Part shown: piece after piece, positions 11,026 to 24,100 of the stretch
Layout: every line of letters starts with the position of its first letter
Position numbering within the stretch: position 1 is the first letter of the stretch
Assembly (NCBI RefSeq): GCF_910592395.1
Contig: NC_088320.1
Location: 13,330,501-13,394,500 of the forward strand
DNA: 64,000 nt
Reading direction: 5' to 3'
From: Lineus longissimus
Lineage: Eukaryota; Nemertea; Pilidiophora; Heteronemertea; Lineidae
Translations under genes and position numbers: made by a program
Notes under the pieces: generated by a model
The model's input: only the letters and a program-made list of their open reading frames with translations
Databases searched by the model: none
Told to the model about the DNA's origin: nothing

Positions 11026-11494
11026 GAGCTATACTGTTCTTACTAATACGTCGAATTTAAACAAGGAATCAATTAAATCTTTTTTGGTTTTTGTCATAGG
11101 CAATGTAAGTAACAAGGTGATACAACTAGAACTTTGGTTCTTACTAAATGTTAGATGGTGTTGATGGGCGAACCCATTTTGACCCAATGTCAGTTTATCA
11201 AAATACTATCACGGACGTAAACCTAAACTGGCGGCGTGTAAACGAAGGAGATGTACGACAGCGGAATGCCAATTATAATTCCGGCTATCGAGCAATGTAG
11301 ACACGAATGCTATTTGCTAGTAGTCGAATAAATTCAACTACAAATTCAACCACAATGGCCGAATCGAATGTCTACTACGAAGTATGCTAGAAGTGCTTGA
11401 ATGCACTATTTAGAACATGACGTCACCGATTAACGCCTAGTTCTTTCTGTAAACTAGAAAACAACCAAATTTATATAACACGCCTACAATTTAG

Positions 11495-12114
11495 GTGCTT
11501 AAAGAATGGTGGCCCTTCCGTTCAACCCGGAAACAACGACTAGAACCGAGCATCAAGACCCATCCAACGATGACATATGTAACCACAGGACATTCTAACA
11601 CACCATCACGAAGGACTATAATTATTCGTCCAGACCTAAGCATATATGACATAAATAGTAAGATTACCCAACTAACTGGAAAACCAGAACAGTGCATGAA
11701 ACGTCAACGATATAAAATCTGTCCACAACAAATGCGAAGACAAACCCTACAGGCCTACGAAACCGGCCAGAATAGGTATAATACTATACGAATGCATGAG
11801 CTAGCGTGTAGCACAATTTTGCACATACACAAGGGAGAAATCCCATACAAAGCGATTATGTCAATACACAGGTTTGGAAACGTAATCAAAACATGAGCTC
11901 ACAAACAAAATGGCGGCTCAATTTAAGTGCATGTCATTACGACATTACGAAGTGGAGTGACGAAGACTACGCCCTACTGACTCCCAGTCAAATTTTGGAA
12001 TTAAAAGGAGAAATTATCGGAATAATCCTACCAGGACCTTCAAACTTCAACTTCCTTCAACGAACCGCCTTCAAACAGAATAACATGGCACATGATTCCA
12101 ACCAGGACGAATGA
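11495..12114 (+). other. two overlapping open frames of unknown status
   Basis: A 133-codon frame (11495-11896) and a 73-codon frame (11893-12114) overlap by ATGA. The first begins with a non-ATG codon; its protein is basic and rich in Arg, Gln and Thr (RRTIIIRPDLSIYDINSK). I recognise no family and there is no second line of evidence for coding. An identical pair lies at 16534-17153 in the second duplicated unit. Confidence 0.2.
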
Positions 12115-12890
12115 TACAAATAAAAACACAGGAAACCCGGGAAGAACGAAAAGGCCGTGTGCTCCCTGCAGGGCCCTAGCAGAATGAGAGCGAAAACCTA
12201 GTGCGAGGCCGTGATCTCGCGTAGTTTTATTAATTTTATAATATTTCTTTTTTATTTGACTCCCATGAGCCTCTATTAAAATGGCGTCCGTTTGTTTACA
12301 ATGACTATAGCACATGAGGAAATGGCACTTCGCCAAAACACAGTGGATGCACAGTCATACAAAGCGCTCTGGTATCGCAGATTATTCACTTGGATCGAGG
12401 TTACCCGTCAAACAGAAAAATAAAACGCCCCCAAATCGAGTTCATGACGAGTTTATTGCCGTCAAGTACTCGACTCTAAAATCTGTAAATGGAGGAGACT
12501 GGAGAAAGAGACTAAGCATGATCTAGAACAAAAGAAAACTGAAATCACAAAGTTTGATGAATATTTATAGACTTTCCATTATGACCAACAGCCCAAATTC
12601 CTCAATCTGTCATGTGCCACTTCCAATTCCCGTGGCACAGTTGCCATCTTTAGATTTCAGTTGCCACTATCAAGACCAACTCAAACCAGTTCGCCCACAC
12701 CAGTCTCCCTGTAGTCATGACTTCACAGCTTGTGAATTCTCAGTTCTAGTTCTAGTTTATGTTGTTGTTCGCCCTCGCAATTGATATAGACTATAGGTAT
12801 TTGATGATTTAGTGTGATCTGCTTCCTCGGAAATCCAACTCGAATGGTTTGACTAATTTCTATGATGGCCGAACCTCTCGAAGCGTTTTG

Positions 12891-14312
12891 CTAACCAACT
12901 GGCGTAAACCGCCTAGCGTATTTTATTGTCTTCTTACTCTGTCCTTTACTCATATCTTTAATTGTGTGTACTGGTGATAATAGAACGCTATTAGGTAGCA
13001 TTACTAGTCTGCGTTCTTTTCGATATTTACGTTGTTTCCACGGTATCCCAATATGCCAATTACTGACCGAAACAATGGTCACCTTATTAATCTTTGTTAC
13101 AGTTTTCAAAGGAGCCAGAGGAGAGCATACGTCTCTGATAAATGTTACACTGGAAAGTAAGTTTTTGTTTTTATGTGAAAATAAAATCGTTGATTCCTTT
13201 TGATAGTTCAAAAAATAAAAAGTTTGTACATACGGGACCAACAACACTTCCAACCGCATTCTCGGTTGAGGAAAGACACGATATAGTGCAAGGAATCCTT
13301 TCTTTATCCTTTTATAGAATAAGATATGACCTTGTCGACTTACGAAATAATGTCCTTTGGCATTGCGTTCGAAACTTTGCCAATTATTCAGTTCAAAAAG
13401 CGCATTTTGCCCGCGTATCCAAGTTATATTAAAGATGGAGAGAAATGGACGACGATAGCTTCCTATGACAGTGCCACCTATCACAAAGATGTTTTTCAAG
13501 CCAATCAGCAAGCCAAAAATACAATGTTTAGTTGAACATGGGTGATGACGAGGTAGGATTATTGTGTCAAAATGACGAGTTGATATATCAAACAACTTAA
13601 ATACAACCGTTTTGTATCCACTTTCCCGGCGCACGTAATAGAGTAGCCATAATTTTCCGTTGTAAATATTTCCAAACATCACACTAAAACGATAGGAAAC
13701 AGACACATTATGAACGAGTGCATAAACATTCCTTTGTTTAGGTTGGTAGACAAGTATATTTCTTAAGGCATGAACATGTCCTCTATCATCTCGATGAACG
13801 AATAGTATCGAATTAGAACTGCCGTCAAACAGAAACAGCCTGGCTTCATATTTACTCCAAATGACTGATACGGGTGGTTTGAAAACGACTGGTTCAGAAA
13901 CTCTGTACGTTTGGGTTCTTTTTTCCTGAAAGAGCAGTTGTTAAAGTGTAAGTAGATGAGCGCTGCACTGCTTTTCATTCTTGTTACCACAGTACAGTGA
14001 GCCTTTAACCAGGGACCCAGAAACTTCTGTACGGAATGCCATATGGTATGATTTACTGCCACAATTAGTATCATATTTGACTTTGAGACGGATTTTAGCT
14101 TAAACACGATCGAGACTTGGCATGTGATAAAACCTTGCCTCTAGTTGATACATAAGCCATCCTGTAGTAATCGTTACATCTTTCCTCTCCAAACATGTTG
14201 CCTTCTCACTGTGCCGTCGGCAAACATGGCCGCCATTATTCCCTCGGGTATTAATAGTTTTGCAACTTAGCACCAAAAAGCAAACAAATGCGCAATGACA
14301 CCTCGACCGCAT
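12891..14312 (-). CDS. predicted secreted beta-strand-rich protein, copy A (possibly broken)
   Basis: The large terminal exon runs from an acceptor (CTCTTTCAG, exon from about 13927) to the stop at 12891, about 345 codons. It is full of alternating hydrophobic/polar strands (NGKLWLLYYVRR, NIFVIGGTVIGSY, GHILFYKR), reminiscent of a beta-propeller, but I cannot assign a family. Upstream, ATG 14312 starts a signal-peptide-like sequence (MRSRCHCAFVCFLVLSC) and exon 1 ends near 14139. The exon-1 donor is GC and its acceptor region has AA where copy C has AG. A middle segment with several Cys (14098 to about 14000) has no clear in-phase donor. So the 5' splicing of this copy is doubtful and it may be a pseudogene. 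Copy B is identical in coding sequence. Confidence 0.5.
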
Positions 14313-14739
14313 GTTTTTATCAGCAAAACTTGGCTGAATTATTTCTCGATCATGTGTAACCTTTTTGTAAAACCTGCTTTGGGTTGGGACCATTGTCAGT
14401 TATTGCCGAAAATGTACGAGACCACTATATCAAAGACAAGGCATGATCATGACCACTAGGCAGTATTAATCAACGTTGCATTAATTCATCCAACATCTTG
14501 ACCTAATTCAATCAAAGATCTGATTGGCTTTTTCAAACAACAACATTTCAACATGAGAAAGCATCAGAACTATTTCTGTGAAGCCGAAATAGTGCCGATA
14601 TTTTACAAATACATGTAATTCAATTTAACAAGCATTATTACCGGCTATTACTGTAGAAGAATTATAATAAAACACACCGTGGCAACACCTTGGATACTTT
14701 TATTTAATTTGTTAATTCGGGTTTTCCGTGAAGCAGGAA

Positions 14740-15230
14740 ACCGCTTTACCACAAGTGGTCCGTTTCAGCCAATCGACTGCTCGGAGTCGAAAGTACACCC
14801 TGCTTTATGAAATTTGGTACTATATATTATATGTACTTCCTGTAATCATCTATGTGCCGTCGACGTAACCGCAATAGCTCACCTACCGATTCCGATGGCC
14901 CAGTTGACCAGGCGACCGCCTCATAGATTGAAGGTCGAGAAGTCACCGGTGACTATACAGTAGTTCACTGTGCTTTATGAATTGTGGTACTCTACTGCCT
15001 GAGGTGTCACCTTCTTGAGGGGCTAATGTGTTGAAAGGCACTGCTGCTCAAAGGCGTTGTCGCAAGTGCTCAAATACCGAAGCTCGAGCAGTCGCTGGAG
15101 TCGAAGGTATACACCGTGCTTTATGAAATACGGCACTCTAATATCAAAACACTCTCCCTGGTTCAGGCAATGAGGCTACGCATCGCTTTATTATCAACAG
15201 AAACATAATGTGTTTTTCACGATGTTATAT
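14740..15230 (+). repeat. tRNA-like/SINE-like repeat cluster
   Basis: Three related segments contain CTTTATGAAAT-TTGG-TACT (at about 14805, 14970 and 15118). One is preceded by GATGGCCCAGTTGACCAGG, close to a pol III A box, and by a B-box-like GGTCGAG. A cleaner version at 22413 reads GATGGCCCAGTGGCTCAGG. I take these as tRNA-derived SINE pieces; the same cluster recurs at 19779-20270. Confidence 0.45.
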
Positions 15231-15912
15231 CCGATATCTCACCTGCATCGATCAAGTGCGTATTAAAACTAAATGATGTATTTTTGGGAGAAAATGCCCT
15301 CTAGAAAAACAAAATTTCAGGTTATTGTGTGTACCCCCCCCCCCCCCCCGCGCCCCAAAAAAATGTACGGAGCGTTGACCCGAAATGTCATGAAAGTTGG
15401 AATTCTTTAAATTTTGCATCCAAATATCATCGATGGGTACTTGTAGTTTCAAAGATTGTGGTATTTCTTCTCTCTTGTAGTGAGGGAAACAAGAAATATA
15501 GTCCAAGTTTAATGTTGTCATTGCGACGAGTTGTAAATTCTTATACATTTACCCACTTTCAAAAAATGACTTAAAAAAAGCTTAATACACATTTTAAAAT
15601 AATATTTTGCCATACAGGGTAGAGTGAGTTTAATGTCCGTTTCTCTCCTAATTATAACCGAATGTTCGTTTAATTATCTTCACTGCGCATCACATTGCCA
15701 AGCTACTATATATTGTAACATTAATTGCAGTTCATTGAGTTGTTTGTCCCCTTGTGCTCTAATTACAAAGAATAAAGCTTGATGTGTAGTAGCTCAATCA
15801 AATGCTTCTATTAAACTAAGTAAGGATTACGCTGTCTATGTAATAGGTAGCGTAAGAGTACAATCTGCATATAGTTTTGTACAATAATGCACATATACGT
15901 ATGTCGACTATA

Positions 15913-16064
15913 GTTTGATATATAATGTTGAATATTAACAATACATGATGGTTTGATATATAATGTTGAATATTAACAATACATGATGGTTTGATATATA
16001 ATGTTGAATATTAACAATACATGATGGTTTGATATATAATGTTGAATATTAACAATACATGGAT
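15913..16064. repeat. 38-bp minisatellite, four units
   Basis: Same unit as at 10912-11025, here four copies. This is a length difference between two otherwise almost identical duplicates. Confidence 0.95.
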
Positions 16065-17929
16065 GAGCTATACTGTTCTGACTAATACGTCGAATTTAAA
16101 CAAGGAATCAATTAAATCTTTTTTGGTTTTTGTCATAGGCAATGTAAGTAACAAGGTGATACAACTAGAACTTTGGTTCTTACTAAATGTTAGATGGTGT
16201 TGATGGGCGAACCCATTTTGACCCAATGTCAGTTTATCAAAATACTATCACGGACGTAAACCTAAACTGGCGGCGTGTAAACGAAGGAGATGTACGACAG
16301 CGGAATGCCAATTATAATTCCGGCTATCGAGCAATGTAGACACGAATGCTATTTGCTAGTAGTCGAATAAATTCAACTACAAATTCAACCACAATGGCCG
16401 AATCGAATGTCTACTACAAAGTATGCTAGAAGTGCTTGAATGCACTATTTAGAACATGACGTCACCGATTAACGCCTAGTTCTTTCTGTAAACTAGAAAA
16501 CAACCAAATTTATATAACACGCCTACAATTTAGGTGCTTAAAGAATGGTGGCCCTTCCGTTCAACCCGGAAACAACGACTAGAACCGAGCATCAAGACCC
16601 ATCCAACGATGACATATGTAACCACAGGACATTCTAACACACCATCACGAAGGACTATAATTATTCGTCCAGACCTAAGCATATATGACATAAATAGTAA
16701 GATTACCCAACTAACTGGAAAACCAGAACAGTGCATGAAACGTCAACGATATAAAATCTGTCCACAACAAATGCGAAGACAAACCCTACAGGCCTACGAA
16801 ACCGGCCAGAATAGGTATAATACTATACGAATGCATGAGCTAGCGTGTAGCACAATTTTGCACATACACAAGGGAGAAATCCCATACAAAGCGATTATGT
16901 CAATACACAGGTTTGGAAACGTAATCAAAACATGAGCTCACAAACAAAATGGCGGCTCAATTTAAGTGCATGTCATTACGACATTACGAAGTGGAGTGAC
17001 GAAGACTACGCCCTACTGACTCCCAGTCAAATTTTGGAATTAAAAGGAGAAATTATCGGAATAATCCTACCAGGACCTTCAAACTTCAACTTCCTTCAAC
17101 GAACCGCCTTCAAACAGAATAACATGGCACATGATTCCAACCAGGACGAATGATACAAATAAAAACACAGGAAACCCGGGAAGAACGAAAAGGCCGTGTG
17201 CTCCCTGCAGGGCCCTAGCAGAATGAGAGCGAAAACCTAGTGCGAGGCCGTGATCTCGCGTAGTTTTATTAATTTTATAATATTTCTTTTTTATTTGACT
17301 CCCATGAGCCTCTATTAAAATGGCGTCCGTTTGTTTACAATGACTATAGCACATGAGGAAATGGCACTTCGCCAAAACACAGTGGATGCACAGTCATACA
17401 AAGCGCTCTGGTATCGCAGATTATTCACTTGGATCGAGGTTACCCGTCAAACAGAAAAATAAAACGCCCCCAAATCGAGTTCATGACGAGTTTATTGCCG
17501 TCAAGTACTCGACTCTAAAATCTGTAAATGGAGGAGACTGGAGAAAGAGACTAAGCATGATCTAGAACAAAAGAAAACTGAAATCACAAAGTTTGATGAA
17601 TATTTATAGACTTTCCATTATGACCAACAGCCCAAATTCCTCAATCTGTCATGTGCCACTTCCAATTCCCGTGGCACAGTTGCCATCTTTAGATTTCAGT
17701 TGCCACTATCAAGACCAACTCAAACCAGTTCGCCCACACCAGTCTCCCTGTAGTCATGACTTCACAGCTTGTGAATTCTCAGTTCTAGTTCTAGTTTATG
17801 TTGTTGTTCGCCCTCGCAATTGATATAGACTATAGGTATTTGATGATTTAGTGTGATCTGCTTCCTCGGAAATCCAACTCGAATGGTTTGACTAATTTCT
17901 ATGATGGCCGAACCTCTCGAAGCGTTTTG

Positions 17930-19351
17930 CTAACCAACTGGCGTAAACCGCCTAGCGTATTTTATTGTCTTCTTACTCTGTCCTTTACTCATATCTTTAA
18001 TTGTGTGTACTGGTGATAATAGAACGCTATTAGGTAGCATTACTAGTCTGCGTTCTTTTCGATATTTACGTTGTTTCCACGGTATCCCAATATGCCAATT
18101 ACTGACCGAAACAATGGTCACCTTATTAATCTTTGTTACAGTTTTCAAAGGAGCCAGAGGAGAGCATACGTCTCTGATAAATGTTACACTGGAAAGTAAG
18201 TTTTTGTTTTTATGTGAAAATAAAATCGTTGATTCCTTTTGATAGTTCAAAAAATAAAAAGTTTGTACATACGGGACCAACAACACTTCCAACCGCATTC
18301 TCGGTTGAGGAAAGACACGATATAGTGCAAGGAATCCTTTCTTTATCCTTTTATAGAATAAGATATGACCTTGTCGACTTACGAAATAATGTCCTTTGGC
18401 ATTGCGTTCGAAACTTTGCCAATTATTCAGTTCAAAAAGCGCATTTTGCCCGCGTATCCAAGTTATATTAAAGATGGAGAGAAATGGACGACGATAGCTT
18501 CCTATGACAGTGCCACCTATCACAAAGATGTTTTTCAAGCCAATCAGCAAGCCAAAAATACAATGTTTAGTTGAACATGGGTGATGACGAGGTAGGATTA
18601 TTGTGTCAAAATGACGAGTTGATATATCAAACAACTTAAATACAACCGTTTTGTATCCACTTTCCCGGCGCACGTAATAGAGTAGCCATAATTTTCCGTT
18701 GTAAATATTTCCAAACATCACACTAAAACGATAGGAAACAGACACATTATGAACGAGTGCATAAACATTCCTTTGTTTAGGTTGGTAGACAAGTATATTT
18801 CTTAAGGCATGAACATGTCCTCTATCATCTCGATGAACGAATAGTATCGAATTAGAACTGCCGTCAAACAGAAACAGCCTGGCTTCATATTTACTCCAAA
18901 TGACTGATACGGGTGGTTTGAAAACGACTGGTTCAGAAACTCTGTACGTTTGGGTTCTTTTTTCCTGAAAGAGCAGTTGTTAAAGTGTAAGTAGATGAGC
19001 GCTGCACTGCTTTTCATTCTTGTTACCACAGTACAGTGAGCCTTTAACCAGGGACCCAGAAACTTCTGTACGGAATGCCATATGGTATGATTTACTGCCA
19101 CAATTAGTATCATATTTGACTTTGAGACGGATTTTAGCTTAAACACGATCGAGACTTGGCATGTGATAAAACCTTGCCTCTAGTTGATACATAAGCCATC
19201 CTGTAGTAATCGTTACATCTTTCCTCTCCAAACATGTTGCCTTCTCACTGTGCCGTCGGCAAACATGGCCGCCATTATTCCCTCGGGTATTAATAGTTTT
19301 GCAACTTAGCACCAAAAAGCAAACAAATGCGCAATGACACCTCGACCGCAT
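17930..19351 (-). CDS. predicted secreted beta-strand-rich protein, copy B (possibly broken)
   Basis: Second copy of the gene at 12891-14312 with the same coding sequence: signal-peptide-like start at ATG 19351, GC donor after exon 1, a Cys-containing middle segment, and the 3' exon of about 345 codons ending at 17930. The identity of the coding part shows the duplication is recent or is maintained by conversion. The comments on doubtful 5' splicing for copy A apply here. Confidence 0.5.
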
Positions 19352-19778
19352 GTTTTTATCAGCAAAACTTGGCTGAATTATTTCTCGATCATGTGTAACC
19401 TTTTTGTAAAACCTGCTTTGGGTTGGGACCATTGTCAGTTATTGCCGAAAATGTACGAGACCACTATATCAAAGACAAGGCATGATCATGACCACTAGGC
19501 AGTATTAATCAACGTTGCATTAATTCATCCAACATCTTGACCTAATTCAATCAAAGATCTGATTGGCTTTTTCAAACAACAACATTTCAACATGAGAAAG
19601 CATCAGAACTATTTCTGTGAAGCCGAAATAGTGCCGATATTTTACAAATACATGTAATTCAATTTAACAAGCATTATTACCGGCTATTACTGTAGAAGAA
19701 TTATAATAAAACACACCGTGGCAACACCTTGGATACTTTTATTTAATTTGTTAATTCGGGTTTTCCGTGAAGCAGGAA

Positions 19779-20270
19779 ACCGCTTTACCACAAGTGGTCC
19801 GTTTCAGCCAATCGACTGCTCGGAGTCGAAAGTACACCCTGCTTTATGAAATTTGGTACTATATATTATATGTACTTCCTGTAATCATCTATGTGCCGTC
19901 GACGTAACCGCAATAGCTCACCTACCGATTCCGATGGCCCAGTTGACCAGGCGACCGCCTCATAGATTGAAGGTCGAGAAGTCACCGGTGACTATACAGT
20001 AGTTCACTGTGCTTTATGAATTGTGGTACTCTACTGCCTGAGGTGTCACCTTCTTGAGGGGCTAATGTGTTGAAAGGCACTGCTGCTCAAAGGCGTTGTC
20101 GCAAGTGCTCAAATACCGAAGCTCGAGCAGTCGCTGGAGTCGAAGGTATACACCGTGCTTTATGAAATACGGCACTCTAATATCAAAACACTCTCCCTGG
20201 TTCAGGCAATGAGGCTACGCATCGCTTTATTATCAACAGAAACAAAATGTGTTTTTCACGATGTTATATC
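19779..20270 (+). repeat. tRNA-like/SINE-like repeat cluster, second unit
   Basis: Duplicate of 14740-15230, lying at the equivalent place in the second unit. Confidence 0.45.
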
Positions 20271-20650
20271 CGATATCTCACCTGCATCGATCAAGTGCGT
20301 ATTAAAACTAAATGATGTATTTTTGGGAGAAAATGCCCTCTAGAAAAACAAAATTTCAGGTTATTGTGTGTACCCCCCCCCCCCCCGCGCCCCAAAAAAA
20401 TGTACGGAGCGTTGACCCGAAATGTCATGAAAGTTGGAATTCTTTAAATTTTGCATCCAAATATCATCGATGGGTACTTGTAGTTTCAAAGATTGTGGTA
20501 TTTCTTCTCTCTTGTAGTGAGGGAAACAAGAAATATAGTCCAAGTTTAATGTTGTCATTGCGACGAGTTGTAAATTCTTATACATTTACACACTTTCAAA
20601 AAATGACTTAAAAAAAGCTTAATACACATTTTAAAATAATATTTTGCCAT

Positions 20651-22735
20651 ATGATACAAACCCTTCATAAATCATCAAGTCAACCGGTTTATATCCTCTT
20701 CTCCGGCGCACGCGGTGGAGCAGCCATAATTCCCCGTTGTGAATATCACTGAACATTTCAGTAAAACGAGAGGAAACAGACACATTATGAACGAGTGCGT
20801 AAACATTCCTTTGTTCAGGTTGGTAGACAAGTATATTTCTTAAGCCTAAGGCATGAACATGTCCTCTATCATCTCGATGAACAAATAGTATCGAATTAGA
20901 ATTGTCGTCAAACATAAACAGTCTGGCTTCATATTTACTCAAAATGACTGATACGGGGGGTTTGAAAACGACTGGTTCAGAAACTCTGTACGTTTGGGTT
21001 CTTTTTTCCTAAAAGAGCAGTTGTTACAGTGTGAGTAGATGAGAGCTGCACTGCTTTTCATTCTTGTTACCACAGTACAGTGAGACTTTAACCAGGGACC
21101 AAGAAACTTCTGGACGGAATGCCTTATGGTATGATTTACTGCCACAATTAAAATCATGTTTGACTTTGAGACGGATTTTAGCCTAACCACGATCGAGTCT
21201 TGGCATGTGATAAAACCTTACCTCTGGTTGATACATAAGCCATCCTGTAGTAATCGTTACATCTTTCCTCTCCAAACATGTTGCCTTCTCACTGTGCAGT
21301 CGGCAAACATGGCCGCCATTATGCCCTGGGGTATTAATAGTTTTGCAACTTAGCACCAAAAAGCAAACAAATGCGCAATGACACCTCGACCGCATGTTTT
21401 TATCAGCAAAATTTGGCTGAATTATTTCTCGATCATGTGTAACCTTCTTGTAAATCCTACTTTGGGTTGGGATCATTGTCAGTTATTGCCGAAAATATAC
21501 GAGACCACTATATCAAACACAGGGTATGATCATGACCACTGGGCAGTATTAATCAACGTTGCATTAATTCATCCATTATCTTGACCTATTCAATAAAAAA
21601 TCTGATTGGCTTTTTCAAACAACAACATTTCAACATGAGAGAGCATCAAAAATAAATCTGTGAAGCCGAATTAGTGCCGATATTTTACAAATGCATGTAA
21701 TTCAATTTTATAAGAAGCATTATTGCCGGCTATTACTGTAGAAGAATTATAATAAAACACACCGTGGCAACACCTTGGATACTTTTATTGAATTTCCCAT
21801 TTGTAAGCAACATATTGGCGATGATCGCTCGACCGGACAACTGATCCGGGTATTTCCGAGTATGATTAGGACATGCGAACATTGCCGAAAGGAAGGGGAC
21901 TAAACTGAATGGGGGACTGCCGTACGAACGCACAAACTGAATCAAAACATGCTCGCTGCAGTGACGGCAAACTCTCCACAAGTTGAACCTCTGCCCGATA
22001 TGATTCATTATGATATTTGATTTATTTCTCCTTTCTTTTTGCCATCTATAGTCGATCCTATTATCACTTGAATTACCCTGAAACAGCGTGGTATTCAAAT
22101 TACTATACCGGATACTGGCCGCCGGATATTGACAATAGACCCGACGAAAATCTTTGTTGGTTGGTGAAATTAAGGGGCGAATTATTTGAAAGGCGCTGCT
22201 GCAGTTTCTTTGAAATTATTGCTAACGAATCTTAAAATTTCCTGCGTCATTTTATCATGCGGATGAACGAAATCAATATGCAGAGGTTTAGAGTTTTTCG
22301 GACAAATTTGTTCCATAGGAATCGAATTCTCCATTCAAATGTCGGTAAGAAACGGCATTCGCATGATATTTGGAGCCTACATGCCGTCGACGTAACCGCT
22401 CACATACCGATCCCGATGGCCCAGTGGCTCAGGCATCCGCCTCAGAAATGGAAGGTTGAGCAGTCGTGGAAGTCGAAGGTACACCGTGCTTTATGAAATT
22501 TGGCACTCTTCTATTAAAACTCTCTCCCTGGTTCAGGAAACGAGGCTACGCATTGCTTTATTGATCAACAGAAACATAATGTTTTTTTCAAGATGTTGTC
22601 TCCGATATCTCACATGCATCGATCGAGTGCGGATTGAAACTAAATGCTGTATTGTTGGGAGACAATGCCTAGGAAATTTAATTTTTTCTTTCTTGTAGGG
22701 AGGGAAACAAGAAATACATACTGTTACGATAGGTC
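20651..22735. repeat. older partial third copy of the duplicated segment
   Basis: Resembles about 13600-15550 of the first unit with many differences. Around 21785-22370 the sequence differs from the other copies (replaced or inserted). It directly follows the second unit. Its greater divergence shows it was separated long before the two nearly identical units. Confidence 0.8.
20655..21395 (-). pseudogene. secreted beta-strand-rich protein, copy C, truncated
   Basis: ATG 21395 starts the same signal-peptide-like sequence. Exon 1 ends at a textbook donor (GAG|GTAAGG) and a tiny 39-nt intron ends GGTTAG, so exon 2 joins in phase (GWLMYQPE | AKIRLKVK). The 3' exon starts after CTTTTAG near 21009 (AAAAAGAACCCAAACG) and matches copies A and B for about 110 codons, then diverges after RRRRGYKP and stops at 20631. 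So this copy keeps good 5' splice sites but lost most of the 3' exon, the reverse of copies A and B. Confidence 0.5.
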
Positions 22736-22739
22736 TTAG

Positions 22740-23560
22740 TCAATCACACAAGACGTAACACAAAACGAACTACACAAGTCCATTGCACAAATGAACACAA
22801 GATCGATTCAAAGAACTACCGATAAGTGTATTTCAAACTGGTACAAAAACTATTATAACGAATTTACATCTTTTGAAAGTAACACCATCTTACCCGGCGA
22901 CTTGCGTCGTCTCCAACCAATTCCTAACCGGCCGGGATGACCGAAGACAACCGAAGGATGTCACATCCCCCCCCCCCCCCCCACTTAAATGTTTCATCCC
23001 TGATGAAACTAACTCACAAGGAATACTTAGTACCAAATCACCATAAAAATAATCACCATTTTCACAGACACAATACTACTAAAAAAACACCTTACAAGCA
23101 TCTTTTACAACCGAAATAGTCTAACAGTCAATCGACTGTGCCACAAAATTATCTGTGCAAGTACAAATATTGTTTATATAACAACTACAATGCAGTCAGA
23201 ACCAGTATTTGAGAAAGTATCAAGCTACTGATAATATGTAAAGAGCAATCTCTAGTGAACTCACACAACTGTTTGACATGGGGGAGCCCCCCAAACCCCC
23301 GTCCTTCTGACATATATAGCCAGTACATTGGGGGATGAGTCCCCCAAACCCTCTCCCCCGTTCTCTGAAAGTGACAGGTTTTAGTCAGTACATTGGGGGG
23401 AAGGCCCCCCTACCCCCCCCCCCCCCGTTGGACTCTAAAAATATAATTCCTTGGAGTTGGAGACGCTAAACAATAAGGCCCCATAAAGAAATAGTCCCCG
23501 CCCCGGTAGCTGTCTCATATCTGCTAGAAGAAGCAGCTATTTGTGGTGAAATAATAATTG
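22740..23560. other. no gene; poly-C and GGGGG/CCCCC-rich repeats
   Basis: No supported gene. A C-run lies at 22966-22982. From 23280 to 23430 a repeated theme of C- and G-runs around CAGTACATTGGGGG and AAACCCCCGTCCTTCTGACA appears. The same theme recurs at 24480-24500 and 24715-24790, so it is a dispersed repeat. Runs of this kind could form G-quadruplexes, but no function can be read from them. Confidence 0.6.
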
Positions 23561-23562
23561 AA

Positions 23563-24100
23563 TGCATGTCATGACACCCAGGAGCTTTTTCTCATTTCTG
23601 AAACAGTTGCATGGTTGGAATGAATTTCCAAATCAGTCCGTCAAATCTCTATGCAATGAAAATTGAAATGTCACAACTGTCTCCACCGACGTTGTCCTGT
23701 ATGTCCTAGCAGACGATTTTTAAATAAATGATGTGATTGATATACTTGTAGATTGGACTGAATTATTTCTTCAATGATATGAAAATTGAAAACCCTCTGA
23801 CATGCCTGAGTACAAAAATGCAGAGGCAAGACACACCATGCATGACATGACACCCAGGAGCTTTTTCTCATTTCTGAAACAGTTGCATGGTTGGAATGAA
23901 TTCCCAAATCAGTCCGTCAAATCTCTATCCAAATGGAACATTATGACCACTCTATATTTGTGCAGTAGTGTTAAAACTGACTTTTTTGAAGTAAAGTACG
24001 TAAATCGAGAAGAAGAGGACGTTTACTTCGTCTGCAATGAAATGTCACAACTGTCTCCGCCGACGTTGTTGTCCTGTATGTTCTAGCAGACGATTTTTAG
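23563..24100 (+). repeat. direct repeat, two copies of a mobile-element-like segment
   Basis: The segment from CATGACACCCAGGAGC through AGCAGACGATTTTTA occurs at 23563-23724 and, longer, at 23840-24100. The first copy lacks about 100 bp in the middle. The longer copy is within an open frame (23802-24086, MPEYKNAEARHTMHDM) of unknown family, probably part of an old transposable-element gene. Confidence 0.7.

Larger units (their letters stand above)
10613..15613. repeat. tandem duplication unit 1 (5001 bp)
   Basis: The segment starting ACAGGGTAGAGTGAG at 10613 and ending TTTTGCCAT at 15613 is repeated immediately afterwards. Differences that I can see are a handful of single bases, one fewer 38-bp minisatellite unit (three against four) and a longer poly-C run near 15340. 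Confidence 0.95.
15614..20650. repeat. tandem duplication unit 2 (5037 bp)
   Basis: Nearly identical to 10613-15613, with no spacer between them. Visible differences include C to A near 15855, T to G near 16080, G to A near 16419, T to A near 20245 and one extra 38-bp unit. Everything listed in the first unit recurs here about 5.04 kb further right. Confidence 0.95.
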
